Positions 8,161-18,205 are shown, counted from the first letter of the stretch. The stretch is DNA of 64,000 nt from Polluticoccus soli (GCF_029269745.1 NZ_JARJHT010000001.1:1612001-1676000); one strand, 5' to 3'. Numbers and translations are program-made. The notes: a model not told the origin generated them from the sequence alone.

Positions 8161-9717
8161 ATGAATAAAGAATTAATTATCAATTCTTCAGGCGAAGGCG
8201 TTGAAATAGCCTTGCTTGAGGATAAGAAGTTGGTTGAACTGCACTATGAACGTGGGCAGGATGAGTTTGCAGTAGGCGACCTCTACCTGGGCAAGGTGAA
8301 AAAACTGATGCCGGGTTTGAATGCTGCGTTTGTTGATGTTGGATACGAAAAGGATGCGTTTCTTCACTATACCGACCTCAGCCCCTATTTCCGCTCGCTG
8401 CTGAAGTTTACGAAGCAGTCGCTTGAAGGGAATACACCATGGGGTAAAGACTTCGGGAAGTTTCAGAATGAAACGGAGATACTGAAGACGGGTAAGATCA
8501 CTGAGGTGGTCAATCACCGTCCAGAAGTTTTGGTCCAGATTCTAAAGGAACCAATCTCTGCTAAAGGCCCACGCCTTAGCTGCGAGATATCTTTGCCCGG
8601 ACGTTTTGTTGTAGTCACTCCTTTTAATGATGTGGTTGCTATCTCGCGAAAGATACACTCTGCCGACGAGCGCAAACGCCTGCAGCGCATAGTAGAATCA
8701 ATCAAGCCAAAAAATTTTGGTGTGATTGTTCGTACAGCCGCTGAAGGAAAAAATACAGCTGAACTGCACGCGGATATACTGGAGCTGGCTGAAATGTGGC
8801 AGACCATTCAAACCAACCTAAAAGGCGCCAAAGCTCCACAGATCATTTTGAGTGAGCAGGATAAAACAACGTCCATCCTCCGCGACCTGCTGAATGAAAG
8901 TTTTCAGCGCATAGTGGTGAACGACAAGAAACTGCTGGGCGAAACCAAAGATTATATTTCAAGGATCGCTCCGGAAAAGGAGGAGATCGTTACCTACCAT
9001 AGCGCCGGTCAGCCTGTATTTGACACCTACGGTGTAACCAAACAGGTAAAGTCTTCATTCGGTAAAACAGTTAACCTCTCAAGCGGTTCTTACCTGATCA
9101 TTGAGCACACCGAAGCATTGCACGTAATTGACGTGAATAGTGGTACGCGTAGTGCAGATGCAGGCCAGGAACAAAATGCTTTGGCAACTAACCTGGAAGC
9201 TGCGCATGAGATTGCCAGGCAAATGCGTCTACGCGATCTTGGCGGTATCATCATTATCGACTTCATCGACATGAAGCTGCCGGAGAATAAGAAACGAGTG
9301 CTGGAAGCTATGGAGGAATTGATGGCGAACGATCGTGCCCGTCACACTGTTCTTCCAATATCGAAGTTCGGACTGATGCAGATAACGCGACAGCGCCTGC
9401 GTCCGGAACTGAATATTTCGACTGCCGAAGTATGTCCTACGTGTAAAGGAACTGGCAAGATCGGTCCGTCGATACTCATCGCCGATGATATTGAAAAAGA
9501 CCTGCAGTACCTTATTAACCAGGGACATCGCAAACTGGCTTTGCATGTTCACCCGATAATGGAAGCTTACCTTACAAAAGGCGGTTTCTTCAAGTCGATA
9601 CAGTGGAAATGGTACTGGAAGTTCAAGATCAAGGTGCAAATTGTTGTCGATAACAACTCACCGCTTACACAATACCAGTTCTACGATCGTAAGACCGATG
9701 ACCTGATAAAACTTTAA
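8161..9717 (+). CDS. rng: Ribonuclease G/E family endoribonuclease
   Basis: This is the Rne/Rng endonuclease that makes single-strand cuts in RNA during rRNA 5' maturation and mRNA decay. From the ATG at 8161 the S1 domain covers about residues 36-130, the 5'-sensor and RNase H-like region follow, and the catalytic acidic residues are in HVIDVNSGTR (Asp about 324) and IIIIDFID (Asp about 367). The zinc-link CPTCKGTG is at about 425-432. Its 518 residues end soon after the catalytic core, with no degradosome scaffold, as in RNase G. An in-frame GTG 30 bp earlier is possible, but family members start with a sequence like MNKELIIN. The leader carries a strong hairpin that suggests feedback control. 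Confidence 0.94.
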   Translation: MNKELIINSSGEGVEIALLEDKKLVELHYERGQDEFAVGDLYLGKVKKLMPGLNAAFVDVGYEKDAFLHYTDLSPYFRSLLKFTKQSLEGNTPWGKDFGKFQNETEILKTGKITEVVNHRPEVLVQILKEPISAKGPRLSCEISLPGRFVVVTPFNDVVAISRKIHSADERKRLQRIVESIKPKNFGVIVRTAAEGKNTAELHADILELAEMWQTIQTNLKGAKAPQIILSEQDKTTSILRDLLNESFQRIVVNDKKLLGETKDYISRIAPEKEEIVTYHSAGQPVFDTYGVTKQVKSSFGKTVNLSSGSYLIIEHTEALHVIDVNSGTRSADAGQEQNALATNLEAAHEIARQMRLRDLGGIIIIDFIDMKLPENKKRVLEAMEELMANDRARHTVLPISKFGLMQITRQRLRPELNISTAEVCPTCKGTGKIGPSILIADDIEKDLQYLINQGHRKLALHVHPIMEAYLTKGGFFKSIQWKWYWKFKIKVQIVVDNNSPLTQYQFYDRKTDDLIKL

Positions 9718-9725
9718 AGAAATTG

Positions 9726-9752
9726 AAAACGGGACCAATAGGTCCCGTTTTT
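9726..9752. terminator. Bidirectional terminator between rng and mfd
   Basis: A perfect stem AAAACGGGACC / GGTCCCGTTTT with loop AATA is followed by Ts on both strands. It serves both convergent genes. Confidence 0.87.
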
Positions 9753-9772
9753 CGTTTGAGTCTATTAATATC

Positions 9773-12700
9773 TTATTGTTCTGACTGTGGTTTTGAGCGG
9801 ATGATGCCGTCCAGGAAGTTTTGCACGGCACTCATGTTTTTCACATTGTCTACTATCAGCAGGAAGTTTTTACCCACCTGCTTCAGCCGGGCATTATTCG
9901 TACGTCGTTGAATGTACGCGAGTATATGGTTGAATATCTCTGATTCGAAATATGGAGAATCGGGATTGTTGATAAAGTAGAACCTCAGTTGTTCATTCTT
10001 CAATATCAGTTTCTCAAAGCCCAGTTCACAAGCCATGCGGCGGCAACGAATGGTAGTAAATAGCTCTTCCACTTGCGGAGGGATAGGGCCGAACCTGTCC
10101 CGGAACTCTTCTGCAAACATCTGCAGCTCTTCTTCGTTTTCAATGTTATCAAGCTGTGTATACAGCGACAAGCGCTCCGTGATGCTTTCTACATAGCTGT
10201 CAGGTATCAATATTTCAAGATCGGTATCAATCGTGCAATCATTTACATAATCCTGCTTACGTGCCAGTTCTTCAGAAAATACGTCTTTGAAGTCCGTTGT
10301 CTTCAGTTCTCGTATCGCTTCGTCCAGTATCTTATGATACATCTCGAAACCGATCTCTGAAATGAAACCACTCTGCTCGCCACCAAGCAAATTACCTGCC
10401 CCGCGTATATCCAGGTCGCGCATGGCTATCTGGAAACCGCTGCCAAGCTCGTTGAATTGCTCCAGCGTTTGCAGTCTCTTGCGGCTATCGTTGGGCAGTG
10501 TGCTCATGGCCGGCGCCATCAGGTAACAGAAGGCTTTTTTATTGCTACGACCCACGCGCCCACGCAGCTGGTGCAGATCGCTCAGGCCAAACTGGTGTGC
10601 GTTGTTGATGATTATTGTATTGGCATTAGGTATGTCCACGCCACTCTCTACGATGTTAGTACAGCACAATACATCGTACTGACGCTCTATAAAGTTGAAC
10701 AAAGCTTCTTCCAGCTTGTGTCCCTCCATTTGCCCGTGTGCCATACCTATCTCCAGGTCAGGACAAAGATTACGAAGAAGAGTTACCATTTCGGGCAGAC
10801 TCTGTACACGGTTGTGTATGAAGTAGACCTGGCCGCCACGTTCCGTTTCGTAATAGATAGCATCCCGTATCGCATACTCGTCAAACGACAGTACTTCGGT
10901 ATGCACAGGTTGTCTGTTAGGGGGCGGGGTATTGATGATACTTAAATCACGCGCATTCATTAGTGAGAATTGCAACGTACGAGGTATCGGGGTAGCTGTG
11001 AGCGTCAACGTGTCTACGTTCGCACGTAGTTCTCTTAGCTTTTCCTTAGCCGATACACCAAACTTCTGTTCCTCATCTATTATCAATATACCAAGGTCCT
11101 TGAACTTCACATCCTTACTAAGCAGGGCGTGCGTACCAATGATGATATCTACTTTGCCCTCTTCCACTTTCTTCAGCGTCTCTTTCTTTTCCTTTGCTGA
11201 TTTGAATCGATTCACATAATCAACTGTGCAAGGAAAATCTTTCAAACGCTCTTTGAACGTTTGATAATGTTGAAAAGCAAGAATGGTAGTAGGAACCAAT
11301 ACCGCAGCCTGTTTGCTATCGCCAACGGTTTTAAATGCCGAACGTATAGCTACCTCAGTTTTACCAAAGCCCACGTCGCCGCACACGAGCCTGTCCATAG
11401 GCGATGGTGATTCCATATCGCGTTTCACATCGGCTGTTGCCTTGCTTTGGTCGGGCGTGTCTTCGTAAAAGAACGATGCTTCTAACTCCGTTTGCAAATA
11501 GCTATCAGGGGTGTGTGCAAAGCCTTGTGAGGCTTTACGTTTGGCGTACAGTTTTATCAGGTCGGTAGCGATGTCTTTTACCTGCTTCTTTGTTTTGTTC
11601 TTCAGTTTCTCCCAGGCATCGCTACCTAGTTTATTCACTTTTGGTTTAGTGCCTTCCTTGCCTGTGTACTTGCTGATCTTGTGCAGCGAGTTGATGTTGA
11701 CATACAGCACATCATTGTCGCGGTAAATTATGCGGACAGCTTCCTGCATAGCGCCATTTACTTCTATCTTCTGTAAACCGCTGTACACGCCCACACCGTG
11801 GTCTATGTGTGTCACATAGTCGCCCGGCTGTAGCTCTTTCAAGGCACGTATGGTAATGGCTTTGCCCTTGGTATAGGCCTGTTTTACCTTGTATTTGTGG
11901 TAACGCTGGAATATCTGGTGATCAGTATAGCACAACGCCTTCTTCTCATGGTCTATAAAGCCCTTGCTTATAGAAGAAGGTATGGGCACAAAGTTCAGTT
12001 GTGCATCCAGGTCTTCGAATACACTGCGTAAACGCTCCAGTTGTTTTGGATTCTCAGCAAATATGTAAGGCACATACTGATCCGTACTGCGTTTCTTTAG
12101 GTCTTCGATCAACATGTTGAACTGGCGGTTGAACACCGGCTGTTCATCAGTAGCGAATTGTAACACGGTCGTTATCTCATCGCCCGTTATTCTTTCCAGA
12201 GAGTGATTATACCATTCTATTAAATGGCGTTTCTTTACTTGTTCGGTCCAACCTTCGCAAGTCTCGAAATCATCCTTAGTAAACTCCTTAAGCCATTCTT
12301 CTTCGTGATCTATAGCTACCTGGCCTATCTTCACCTTATCGGGCAGGTCCATTTCCATCTTGCCGATTTTACCAATAGTAAAATCGAGGTCCTTGGCCCA
12401 GATGACAGTATTTTCAGGAAGATAGTCGAGCAGTGATATCTTCTCCTGTGTGTCAAAATTTGTTTCGATATTCGGCAATATTGATACCTGCAGCAGCTTG
12501 CGTTCTGACAGCTGCGTTTCTGGATTGAATATCCTGATACTATCCACCTCATCTCCAAACAGCTCAATACGATAAGGATGCTCGTTGCCGAATGAATAGA
12601 TATCGAGGATGCCTCCGCGCATAGCAAACTGCCCAGGCTCGTAAACAAAATCCTCGCGCTTAAATCCCAGTCCCACGAATTTTTCCAGCAAAGCATCTAC

Positions 12701-13162
12701 TTGTAGCGATTCACCCACCTTAATGCCGATCATATTGCCCGATAGTGCAGTTGGATTGACCACCTTCTCAAACAGAGCTTCAGGATAAGTTACCAGTACT
12801 TTCTTGCGCACGTTACCATTGAACTTGGTCAGCGCTTCTGTACGCAGCATTACGTGGCTGCTGTTCAGATCTGCGAAGTTTCCGGGACGCTTAAATGAAT
12901 CGGGGAAAAAGCAGATATCCAGCGCCCCCGTCAGTTGTTCCAGGTCGTTGTGGAAGTAGGCTGCCTCTTCTTTGTCATTGAGGATGAAGACATGGTTGAC
13001 ATCAGCCAGCTGCCAGATAGTTGCAGCGATAAAATTGATGGAAGACCCGCGAAGGTTTTCGAGATATACCCGAACCTTCGGGTCGGGCAACGAGATGCCG
13101 GCCGCTATTTGTTTTAAGCGGATATCATTCTGATACAAACCCAGCAACACCTGCAAATTCAT
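9773..13162 (-). CDS. mfd: Transcription-repair coupling factor
   Basis: Mfd displaces RNA polymerase stalled at DNA lesions and recruits UvrA. Visible domains are the UvrB-homologous N-terminus, the RNA-polymerase interaction domain (about 470-540, including GDYVTHIDHGVGVY), and the superfamily 2 translocase. The translocase has Walker A GDVGFGKTE (near 595), the DEEQ box IIDEEQKFGV (near 696), motif III TATPIPRTLQFSL and motif VI RGRVGRSN (near 870). The C-terminal TRCF domain follows. At 1129 residues it is close to the family length. A -7 box lies 8 bp before the start codon, so the transcript is nearly leaderless. Confidence 0.97.
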   Translation of the reverse strand: MNLQVLLGLYQNDIRLKQIAAGISLPDPKVRVYLENLRGSSINFIAATIWQLADVNHVFILNDKEEAAYFHNDLEQLTGALDICFFPDSFKRPGNFADLNSSHVMLRTEALTKFNGNVRKKVLVTYPEALFEKVVNPTALSGNMIGIKVGESLQVDALLEKFVGLGFKREDFVYEPGQFAMRGGILDIYSFGNEHPYRIELFGDEVDSIRIFNPETQLSERKLLQVSILPNIETNFDTQEKISLLDYLPENTVIWAKDLDFTIGKIGKMEMDLPDKVKIGQVAIDHEEEWLKEFTKDDFETCEGWTEQVKKRHLIEWYNHSLERITGDEITTVLQFATDEQPVFNRQFNMLIEDLKKRSTDQYVPYIFAENPKQLERLRSVFEDLDAQLNFVPIPSSISKGFIDHEKKALCYTDHQIFQRYHKYKVKQAYTKGKAITIRALKELQPGDYVTHIDHGVGVYSGLQKIEVNGAMQEAVRIIYRDNDVLYVNINSLHKISKYTGKEGTKPKVNKLGSDAWEKLKNKTKKQVKDIATDLIKLYAKRKASQGFAHTPDSYLQTELEASFFYEDTPDQSKATADVKRDMESPSPMDRLVCGDVGFGKTEVAIRSAFKTVGDSKQAAVLVPTTILAFQHYQTFKERLKDFPCTVDYVNRFKSAKEKKETLKKVEEGKVDIIIGTHALLSKDVKFKDLGILIIDEEQKFGVSAKEKLRELRANVDTLTLTATPIPRTLQFSLMNARDLSIINTPPPNRQPVHTEVLSFDEYAIRDAIYYETERGGQVYFIHNRVQSLPEMVTLLRNLCPDLEIGMAHGQMEGHKLEEALFNFIERQYDVLCCTNIVESGVDIPNANTIIINNAHQFGLSDLHQLRGRVGRSNKKAFCYLMAPAMSTLPNDSRKRLQTLEQFNELGSGFQIAMRDLDIRGAGNLLGGEQSGFISEIGFEMYHKILDEAIRELKTTDFKDVFSEELARKQDYVNDCTIDTDLEILIPDSYVESITERLSLYTQLDNIENEEELQMFAEEFRDRFGPIPPQVEELFTTIRCRRMACELGFEKLILKNEQLRFYFINNPDSPYFESEIFNHILAYIQRRTNNARLKQVGKNFLLIVDNVKNMSAVQNFLDGIIRSKPQSEQ

Positions 13163-13169
13163 GCGGTAG

Positions 13170-13177
13170 CAAATTTA
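13170..13177 (-). promoter_or_regulatory. -7 box for mfd
   Basis: The minus strand reads TAAATTTG, an exact TAnnTTTG match, 8 bp upstream of the mfd start. Transcription would begin at or next to the start codon. Confidence 0.5.
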
Positions 13178-13200
13178 AGGGTAGAATGCGCACGCACCAA

Positions 13201-14658
13201 TTACTTTTTCCTGGCGTAGAGTTGCGCCCAGGTCTCGATAAGTGTAGTGTCTTGCAAACGAACGAAGACGGAATCCAAACTGGTCTGTACAGCGCTGTCA
13301 AGATGCGGGTCGCCATGAGCACCTACTACCCAGAAGGTGTCAGTGGTAGCAAAAGAGCCATCCCTGCGGATGATTGAATCAATAGATGCATCCCTCCATC
13401 CTTCGATCAGGCGGCCACGGTAGCCGAATTTTTGAAGATAATAGCTTTGGTGCCAGCCGGTTAACCCGTTTATCAGCAGGTGATGAGATGGTTGTGATGT
13501 CACAACTTGTGTAACCTCGCGAAATTGCTCCTTTTCCGCATTGGAATAATAATGACGCACTTTTACGAGGTGAAACACTGAAAACGATACAAACAGCGTC
13601 AAAAATATATATCGTACAATTGGTGTTTTGATCAGTTGTATACCGAATGCAATGGCTAGTATCAGGGAAGGCACCATAATGATCGTATACCTGGTTACGA
13701 GCATGGGTACTACGAGCACGCCACGTATATACGGTATGGAATATGATAGGAAAATAGAAATGAAAACAAAGATAAAACTGAAAATAACAGGGTTGGATTT
13801 CAGGTCATTTGTTGGTGAATATTCCAGCATCACATTCACGATAAAAGATATCACGAACAGGTACAGGAAAAAATTCAGAAAGGCAGAGTAGCCAAAATAT
13901 TCATTAAAATAAAGCAGGTAAAAATTTTGCTCTACCGGGGCCGACCAAAATGACTGGATCTTACTTGCCGCTCTCATTGCTGGTATCCATGGGCTATAAA
14001 GCACAATTATGGCTACTGCGGATATAGCAAAAATGGTAAAAAAGCGTTTTTTATTTTCCTTTTCAGTAAAGAAGAAGATCGCAAACAATACACCCTGGCA
14101 TATCAAAACGATCAGTGAATAATAATGGCTATACAATAGCAATACAGTTGAGATGACCCACCAAATGGCATCTATCGTTTTAAGTCGTTTACACAGTTTC
14201 AGGAAAAAAAGGTAGGACAAAGTGGTAAACAGCCATAAGAATGTATAATCTCGTGCTTCCTGCGAAAACAGAATGTTATAATAGTTGACTGCCAAGACCG
14301 CAGCAGCTATCAGCCCAAGGCTTTTATTTAAGATCTCCTTGCCCAGCAGGTAGATTGCCCAAACGCAAAATATGCCGGCTATAGCCGGCAGGATACGGGC
14401 TCCCCATTCATCAAAGCCGAACATCTTTAATGATAGCCGCTCCATTACATAGAATAATGGTGGATGAACATCTGATGTTTGCAACGTATGTATCAAGTCG
14501 CCCCACGAACCACCGTTGGGATTGGTTTCTTTCATGGTATGCAACTCATCCAGCCAGAAACTTTCGGAAGCTAGCGTATACAACCGAAGCACAGCCGCAA
14601 CCACAAGGATGATAAAAAGAATAATGTTGGCTTTTGTAATAAGATTTTTGGACCGCAT
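13201..14658 (-). CDS. GT39-type membrane glycosyltransferase
   Basis: This 485-residue polytopic protein has about eleven hydrophobic helices in the first 390 residues and a soluble C-terminal domain. The first external loop holds the acidic motif SFWLDELHT, the position where PMT/ArnT-family enzymes carry catalytic or metal-binding Asp-Glu, followed by VHPPLFYVM. Such enzymes transfer sugars from polyprenyl-phosphate donors on the periplasmic face. I start at 14658 because earlier in-frame starts overlap the upstream reductase. It follows the FMN reductase by 41 bp on the same strand, but shared function is not evident. The acceptor is unknown. Confidence 0.78.
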   Translation of the reverse strand: MRSKNLITKANIILFIILVVAAVLRLYTLASESFWLDELHTMKETNPNGGSWGDLIHTLQTSDVHPPLFYVMERLSLKMFGFDEWGARILPAIAGIFCVWAIYLLGKEILNKSLGLIAAAVLAVNYYNILFSQEARDYTFLWLFTTLSYLFFLKLCKRLKTIDAIWWVISTVLLLYSHYYSLIVLICQGVLFAIFFFTEKENKKRFFTIFAISAVAIIVLYSPWIPAMRAASKIQSFWSAPVEQNFYLLYFNEYFGYSAFLNFFLYLFVISFIVNVMLEYSPTNDLKSNPVIFSFIFVFISIFLSYSIPYIRGVLVVPMLVTRYTIIMVPSLILAIAFGIQLIKTPIVRYIFLTLFVSFSVFHLVKVRHYYSNAEKEQFREVTQVVTSQPSHHLLINGLTGWHQSYYLQKFGYRGRLIEGWRDASIDSIIRRDGSFATTDTFWVVGAHGDPHLDSAVQTSLDSVFVRLQDTTLIETWAQLYARKK

Positions 14659-14699
14659 TATAGTTGTGAAAATCAGGCAATAAAGGTAAACACTAATAT

Positions 14700-15266
14700 T
14701 TACTTTCCTTTTTGTACCTGTGTAGAAATAGCGTCTACAAACCACAGGTATTCCTTCACAAAATGCTGAATACTCTTGGATAAGGCTTCGTTTTTTGGCT
14801 GACCTTCTTCATCCAGAGCCAGCTGAAGTTCTGGAACCAGCAATTTGTATGGCATTGGGAATGCTCCTATGGCTAATACCAATAACTGAAGCAGATTAGA
14901 TGCGTTAAGCCCACCTTGTTTTCCATCCGACCCGCAAACAATGCCAATGGGCTTTTTAGACCACTCCTTAGTAAAGTAATCCACCGCATTTTTCATGGCG
15001 CCGCTATAGCTATTGTTGTATTCAGGAGTGACAAATACTATCCCATCTGCAGTTGCCAGTTTTTGGCTAATGTCGAGTAAACCATCTGGTGGGTTTTCCA
15101 TATCCTTCAGGCGAGCTTCCATCACAGGCAGGTTGTAGTCCTTTATATCAATAAAGGTGATCTCAGCTTTACCGGAAGCTTCCAATGCCGATTTTATAGC
15201 CTTGGCAGCGCGGATACTAAGCCGTCCCTCGCGTATCGCGCCATATAGAATAGTTATCCTGAACAT
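14700..15266 (-). CDS. NADPH-dependent FMN reductase-like flavoprotein
   Basis: The 188-residue protein has a flavodoxin-like fold of the NADPH-dependent FMN reductase family. It shows the FMN phosphate loop GAIREGRLSIRA (about residues 8-19), the TPEYNNSYSGAMKNAVD motif (about 79-95) that contacts the isoalloxazine ring, and GIVCGSDGKQGG. Members reduce FMN, quinones or azo compounds with NADPH. The ATG at 15266 is chosen because it begins the fold directly; a longer frame to 15350 would overlap the divergent lipoprotein gene. It is probably soluble. The physiological substrate is unknown. Confidence 0.86.
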   Translation of the reverse strand: MFRITILYGAIREGRLSIRAAKAIKSALEASGKAEITFIDIKDYNLPVMEARLKDMENPPDGLLDISQKLATADGIVFVTPEYNNSYSGAMKNAVDYFTKEWSKKPIGIVCGSDGKQGGLNASNLLQLLVLAIGAFPMPYKLLVPELQLALDEEGQPKNEALSKSIQHFVKEYLWFVDAISTQVQKGK

Positions 15267-15341
15267 TGGTTGTAACGCTTTATTGCCATATATTACAAAT
15301 CGCAACCAAGTTAGAATTTTTATCCTTGTCAAATCCGTTTT

Positions 15342-15617
15342 ATGAAGCATTCTTCACTGGCTTTAGCGATACTGCTCATCTTTACTGCGTCCTGCGATAA
15401 TACCTGGGATAGCGAGGCAAAAGATATGTTTCATCAAAGCTGCATGGAGGATGCTCTTACATGGGCTCCAAACCAGGATAAAGCCAGCCAATATTGCGAT
15501 TGCGTGCTGGAGCGTACCATGGCCAAATACCCTAAAATGGCAGATGCCCTGCAGAATATAGATAGCGTCATTTCCGATCCGAAGATAAAAGGGTGCAAAG
15601 AAGAAATAGCCAGGTGA
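15342..15617 (+). CDS. Small cysteine-containing lipoprotein
   Basis: The 91-residue product begins with a lipoprotein signal, with a lipobox ending FTAS-Cys at residue 18, so it should be lipid-anchored outside the inner membrane. The mature part holds four more cysteines (near 34, 52, 54 and 85), spaced as MFHQSC, YCDC and KGC, which could form two disulfides. A near-consensus -7 box (TATCCTTG, 15321-15328) lies 14 bp before the ATG. I do not recognise the family. It is divergent from the reductase gene. Confidence 0.7.
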   Translation: MKHSSLALAILLIFTASCDNTWDSEAKDMFHQSCMEDALTWAPNQDKASQYCDCVLERTMAKYPKMADALQNIDSVISDPKIKGCKEEIAR

Positions 15618-15660
15618 TATTGTTAAAATATTTTATGAACAATCCCTAGCGGTTTCGCAG

Positions 15661-15668
15661 TATCTTTG
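15661..15668 (+). promoter_or_regulatory. -7 box for scpB
   Basis: TATCTTTG is an exact TAnnTTTG match in the 181-bp gap before scpB. The implied leader is about 125 bases. Confidence 0.42.
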
Positions 15669-15798
15669 CACAGGTAAAATGCGGCCGGTTTTGCCTTCGC
15701 GCGATACCCACCATTTTACCCACACCTGTGTATTACTTTTCAAACTAAAGTAACCGGGCTGTACTACTTTCGATGTGTACCTGAAAAACGAGGACCGT

Positions 15799-16437
15799 AT
15801 GGATATCGAACAATTAATGCCCCATGTTGAAGCGCTGATATTTGCCAGCGAACGTCCACTGACAATGGTGGAGATGGTGGAGATGCTCTCCAACGCCTTT
15901 GAACTTCCGATAGAAGAAAACCGTGTAGCTACTTGTATTGAGGCTGTGCGTGAAAAATACGATGCATCTTATTATCCTTTCCAACTTAGAGAAGCGGGCG
16001 GCGGATACCAATTCCTGACTAAAAAGGAGTATCACCGCACTGTACTGCAGCTCAACGGTGACAAACACATCAAAAAGCTATCGGCCGCCGCTATGGAAAC
16101 ACTGGCGATCATTGCATACAAGCAGCCGATCACTAAATCTGAAATAGAATTCATTCGCGGTGTAAGCGCCGACTATTCGATACAAAAGCTCCTGGAAAAA
16201 GAACTCATTGTTATTACCGGGCGTAATGAAGAAATGGTAGGCAAACCGCTTACTTATGCTACTTCGAAGAACTTTATGGACTATTTAGGTATAAATAGCT
16301 CTATTGACCTGCCACAACTTAAGGATATTACGAATATCGAGATCGTAATGCCTACCAGCGGGAGCGAGGCCCAGCCTGAGGGGGAGGGCCTGCTGATGGT
16401 GACAGCTGATGGCAGCCTGGAACAGACAGCAGATTAA
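15799..16437 (+). CDS. scpB: Segregation and condensation protein B
   Basis: ScpB is the winged-helix subunit that binds the ScpA kleisin of the SMC condensin, organising and segregating the chromosome. The N-terminal winged helix begins VEALIFASERPLTMVEMVEML, and the second contains the family phrases AAMETLAIIAYKQPITKSEIE and IRGVSADYSIQKLLEKELI. The ATG at 15799 matches the usual family start; an in-frame GTG at 15775 adds only eight residues. The last 40 residues are a variable, acidic tail. No scpA or smc is next to it. An intrinsic terminator follows within 22 bp. Confidence 0.95.
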   Translation: MDIEQLMPHVEALIFASERPLTMVEMVEMLSNAFELPIEENRVATCIEAVREKYDASYYPFQLREAGGGYQFLTKKEYHRTVLQLNGDKHIKKLSAAAMETLAIIAYKQPITKSEIEFIRGVSADYSIQKLLEKELIVITGRNEEMVGKPLTYATSKNFMDYLGINSSIDLPQLKDITNIEIVMPTSGSEAQPEGEGLLMVTADGSLEQTAD

Positions 16438-16458
16438 ATACACATAGATCGATCAGAG

Positions 16459-16489
16459 CCCGTTTCGTTTCGCCGAGACGGGTTTTTTT
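16459..16489 (+). terminator. Intrinsic terminator after scpB
   Basis: The 9-bp stem CCCGTTTCG / CGAGACGGG (one G-U pair) with a 6-base loop is followed by seven Ts. Confidence 0.87.
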
Positions 16490-16530
16490 GTTTAAGGGGT
16501 TTTGCATGCTAATTTTACACGTCCAATCTG

Positions 16531-18171
16531 ATGTACATGCGTAATATATCCATCGTGCTGGCAATAGCCGGCCTGTTTGTTCATAATAATATAGTTGCTC
16601 AAAGCCGGGCCGACAGGAGGGTAGTCAGGCAGCTAAAAGAGGATATAGGTTACCTCGCATCCGATGAATTGGAAGGTCGCCGCGTAGGCTCTGAAGGAGA
16701 GCGCAAAGCCGCCGCTTATATAGAGAAAAGGTACAAGGACCTGGGCATCGGCGCATATAAAGGCAAATACCAGCATGAGTTTACCTATATAGATGGTAAG
16801 AAAATAGAAGATGCCACCCAGATAAAGCTGGGTAACGACCTACTTCGTATCAAAGAGGAAGCATTCCCACTTGCCTTTAGCGGCAATAAAAAAGCCTATG
16901 GCGAGGTAATACCAGACGTGTTTGAGTCAGGCAATATTTGGATGATCCCTATGTATGCTGACAAAGAGGAGGCTGCGGACGCACACTTTGAGTGGGAAAA
17001 GAAAGCTTACGAGCGCGCCAGCGAGGCAGAAAAGCAAGGTGCAACGGGTGTTTTGTTCTACGACAACTACAATGCAAAGTTCCCGCCTACTTATAACGCG
17101 AAGACAGAGTACGAATCACTCGAAATCCCTGTCGGGTTTCTGAATTTCAATGCATTCCAGGAATACACACCAAAATTCAAGGACAGGAATGAGATGCCGG
17201 TGGAGATAAATGTGCTTTTGAAACGCTCGGACCTTATTGGACATAACATCACGGCGTTTATTGATAATAAAGCTCCGTACACTGTGATATTAGGCGCGCA
17301 CTACGATCACCTCGGTTTTGGGCAAGATGGGAATAGCCTGCATGCCGCAAAAGACGGCCAGGTGCACAATGGTGCGGACGACAATGCCAGTGGAACAGCA
17401 GCTCTGATGCAGATAGCAGAATCGGTAAAAAAGAGCAGGTTGCGCAACTACAATTATCTATTCATAAGTTTTTCTGGCGAAGAGGAAGGTTTGATCGGAT
17501 CTAAGGCCATTGTCCGCGATATGGGCTTCGACAGCAACAAGATCGCCTATATGGTGAACATGGACATGGTAGGTAGATTGAATGATAGTACCCATGCACT
17601 AACTATTGGTGGTATTGGCACGTCTCCCGCATGGGCACAATTTACCCAGCCAAAAAATTTCAAGGTTAGTGTCGATAGCTCAGGGGCTGGTCCATCCGAC
17701 CACACATCTTTCTACCGCGCGGGTATACCGGTTCTGTTCTTCTTTACCGGCCTGCACACCGACTATCACAAACCATCCGACGATGCTGACAAAATAAACT
17801 ATGAAGGTGAGGCGCAGGTAATACACTATATCAACGAGGTAGTGGCCAAAATGGACAAAGAACCTAAGCCAGGATTCAGGACTACGAAAGAAGCTGCAGT
17901 TGGTAAGGTGCGTTTTAAGGTAACACTGGGTATCATGCCCGATTATTCTTTCCAGGAGGGCGGCGTGAAAGTAGATGGCGTAACAGACGGCAAACCCGCA
18001 AAGAAAGCAGGTATCCAGGCGGGAGACATTATTACCCAGCTTGGAAGCCATAAGGTGAATGGCATGCAAACTTACATGGAAGCGCTAGGAGCCTTTAAAG
18101 AAGGTGACAAAACTGAAGTAACCATTATTCGAGGAGAAGACGAAATAAAACTCCCCATAGAATTCAAATAA
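16531..18171 (+). CDS. Secreted M28-family zinc peptidase with PDZ domain
   Basis: A signal peptide covers about residues 1-23. The M28 aminopeptidase domain is interrupted by a protease-associated (PA) insert (about 130-230). Zinc ligands are visible in order: GAHYDHLGFG (His near 257), NGADDNASGTAA (Asp near 284), the catalytic and ligand acids in SFSGEEEGLIGS, VNMDMVGRL (Asp) and GLHTDYHKPSDD (His). A PDZ domain occupies the last 90 residues (GVKVDGVTDGKPAKKAGIQA). Such enzymes remove N-terminal residues from peptides outside the inner membrane. An alternative ATG is two codons downstream. A near-consensus -7 box (TAATTTTA, 16510-16517) precedes it. Confidence 0.92.
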   Translation: MYMRNISIVLAIAGLFVHNNIVAQSRADRRVVRQLKEDIGYLASDELEGRRVGSEGERKAAAYIEKRYKDLGIGAYKGKYQHEFTYIDGKKIEDATQIKLGNDLLRIKEEAFPLAFSGNKKAYGEVIPDVFESGNIWMIPMYADKEEAADAHFEWEKKAYERASEAEKQGATGVLFYDNYNAKFPPTYNAKTEYESLEIPVGFLNFNAFQEYTPKFKDRNEMPVEINVLLKRSDLIGHNITAFIDNKAPYTVILGAHYDHLGFGQDGNSLHAAKDGQVHNGADDNASGTAALMQIAESVKKSRLRNYNYLFISFSGEEEGLIGSKAIVRDMGFDSNKIAYMVNMDMVGRLNDSTHALTIGGIGTSPAWAQFTQPKNFKVSVDSSGAGPSDHTSFYRAGIPVLFFFTGLHTDYHKPSDDADKINYEGEAQVIHYINEVVAKMDKEPKPGFRTTKEAAVGKVRFKVTLGIMPDYSFQEGGVKVDGVTDGKPAKKAGIQAGDIITQLGSHKVNGMQTYMEALGAFKEGDKTEVTIIRGEDEIKLPIEFK

Positions 18172-18173
18172 TA

Positions 18174-18205
18174 AAAAGCCCGGTGACTATCACCGGGCTT
18201 TTTTT
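18174..18205. terminator. Bidirectional terminator between M28 peptidase and ABC exporter genes
   Basis: A perfect 13-bp stem AAAAGCCCGGTGA / TCACCGGGCTTTT with loop CTA is followed by Ts on the plus strand; the minus strand also has a T-run. Confidence 0.87.
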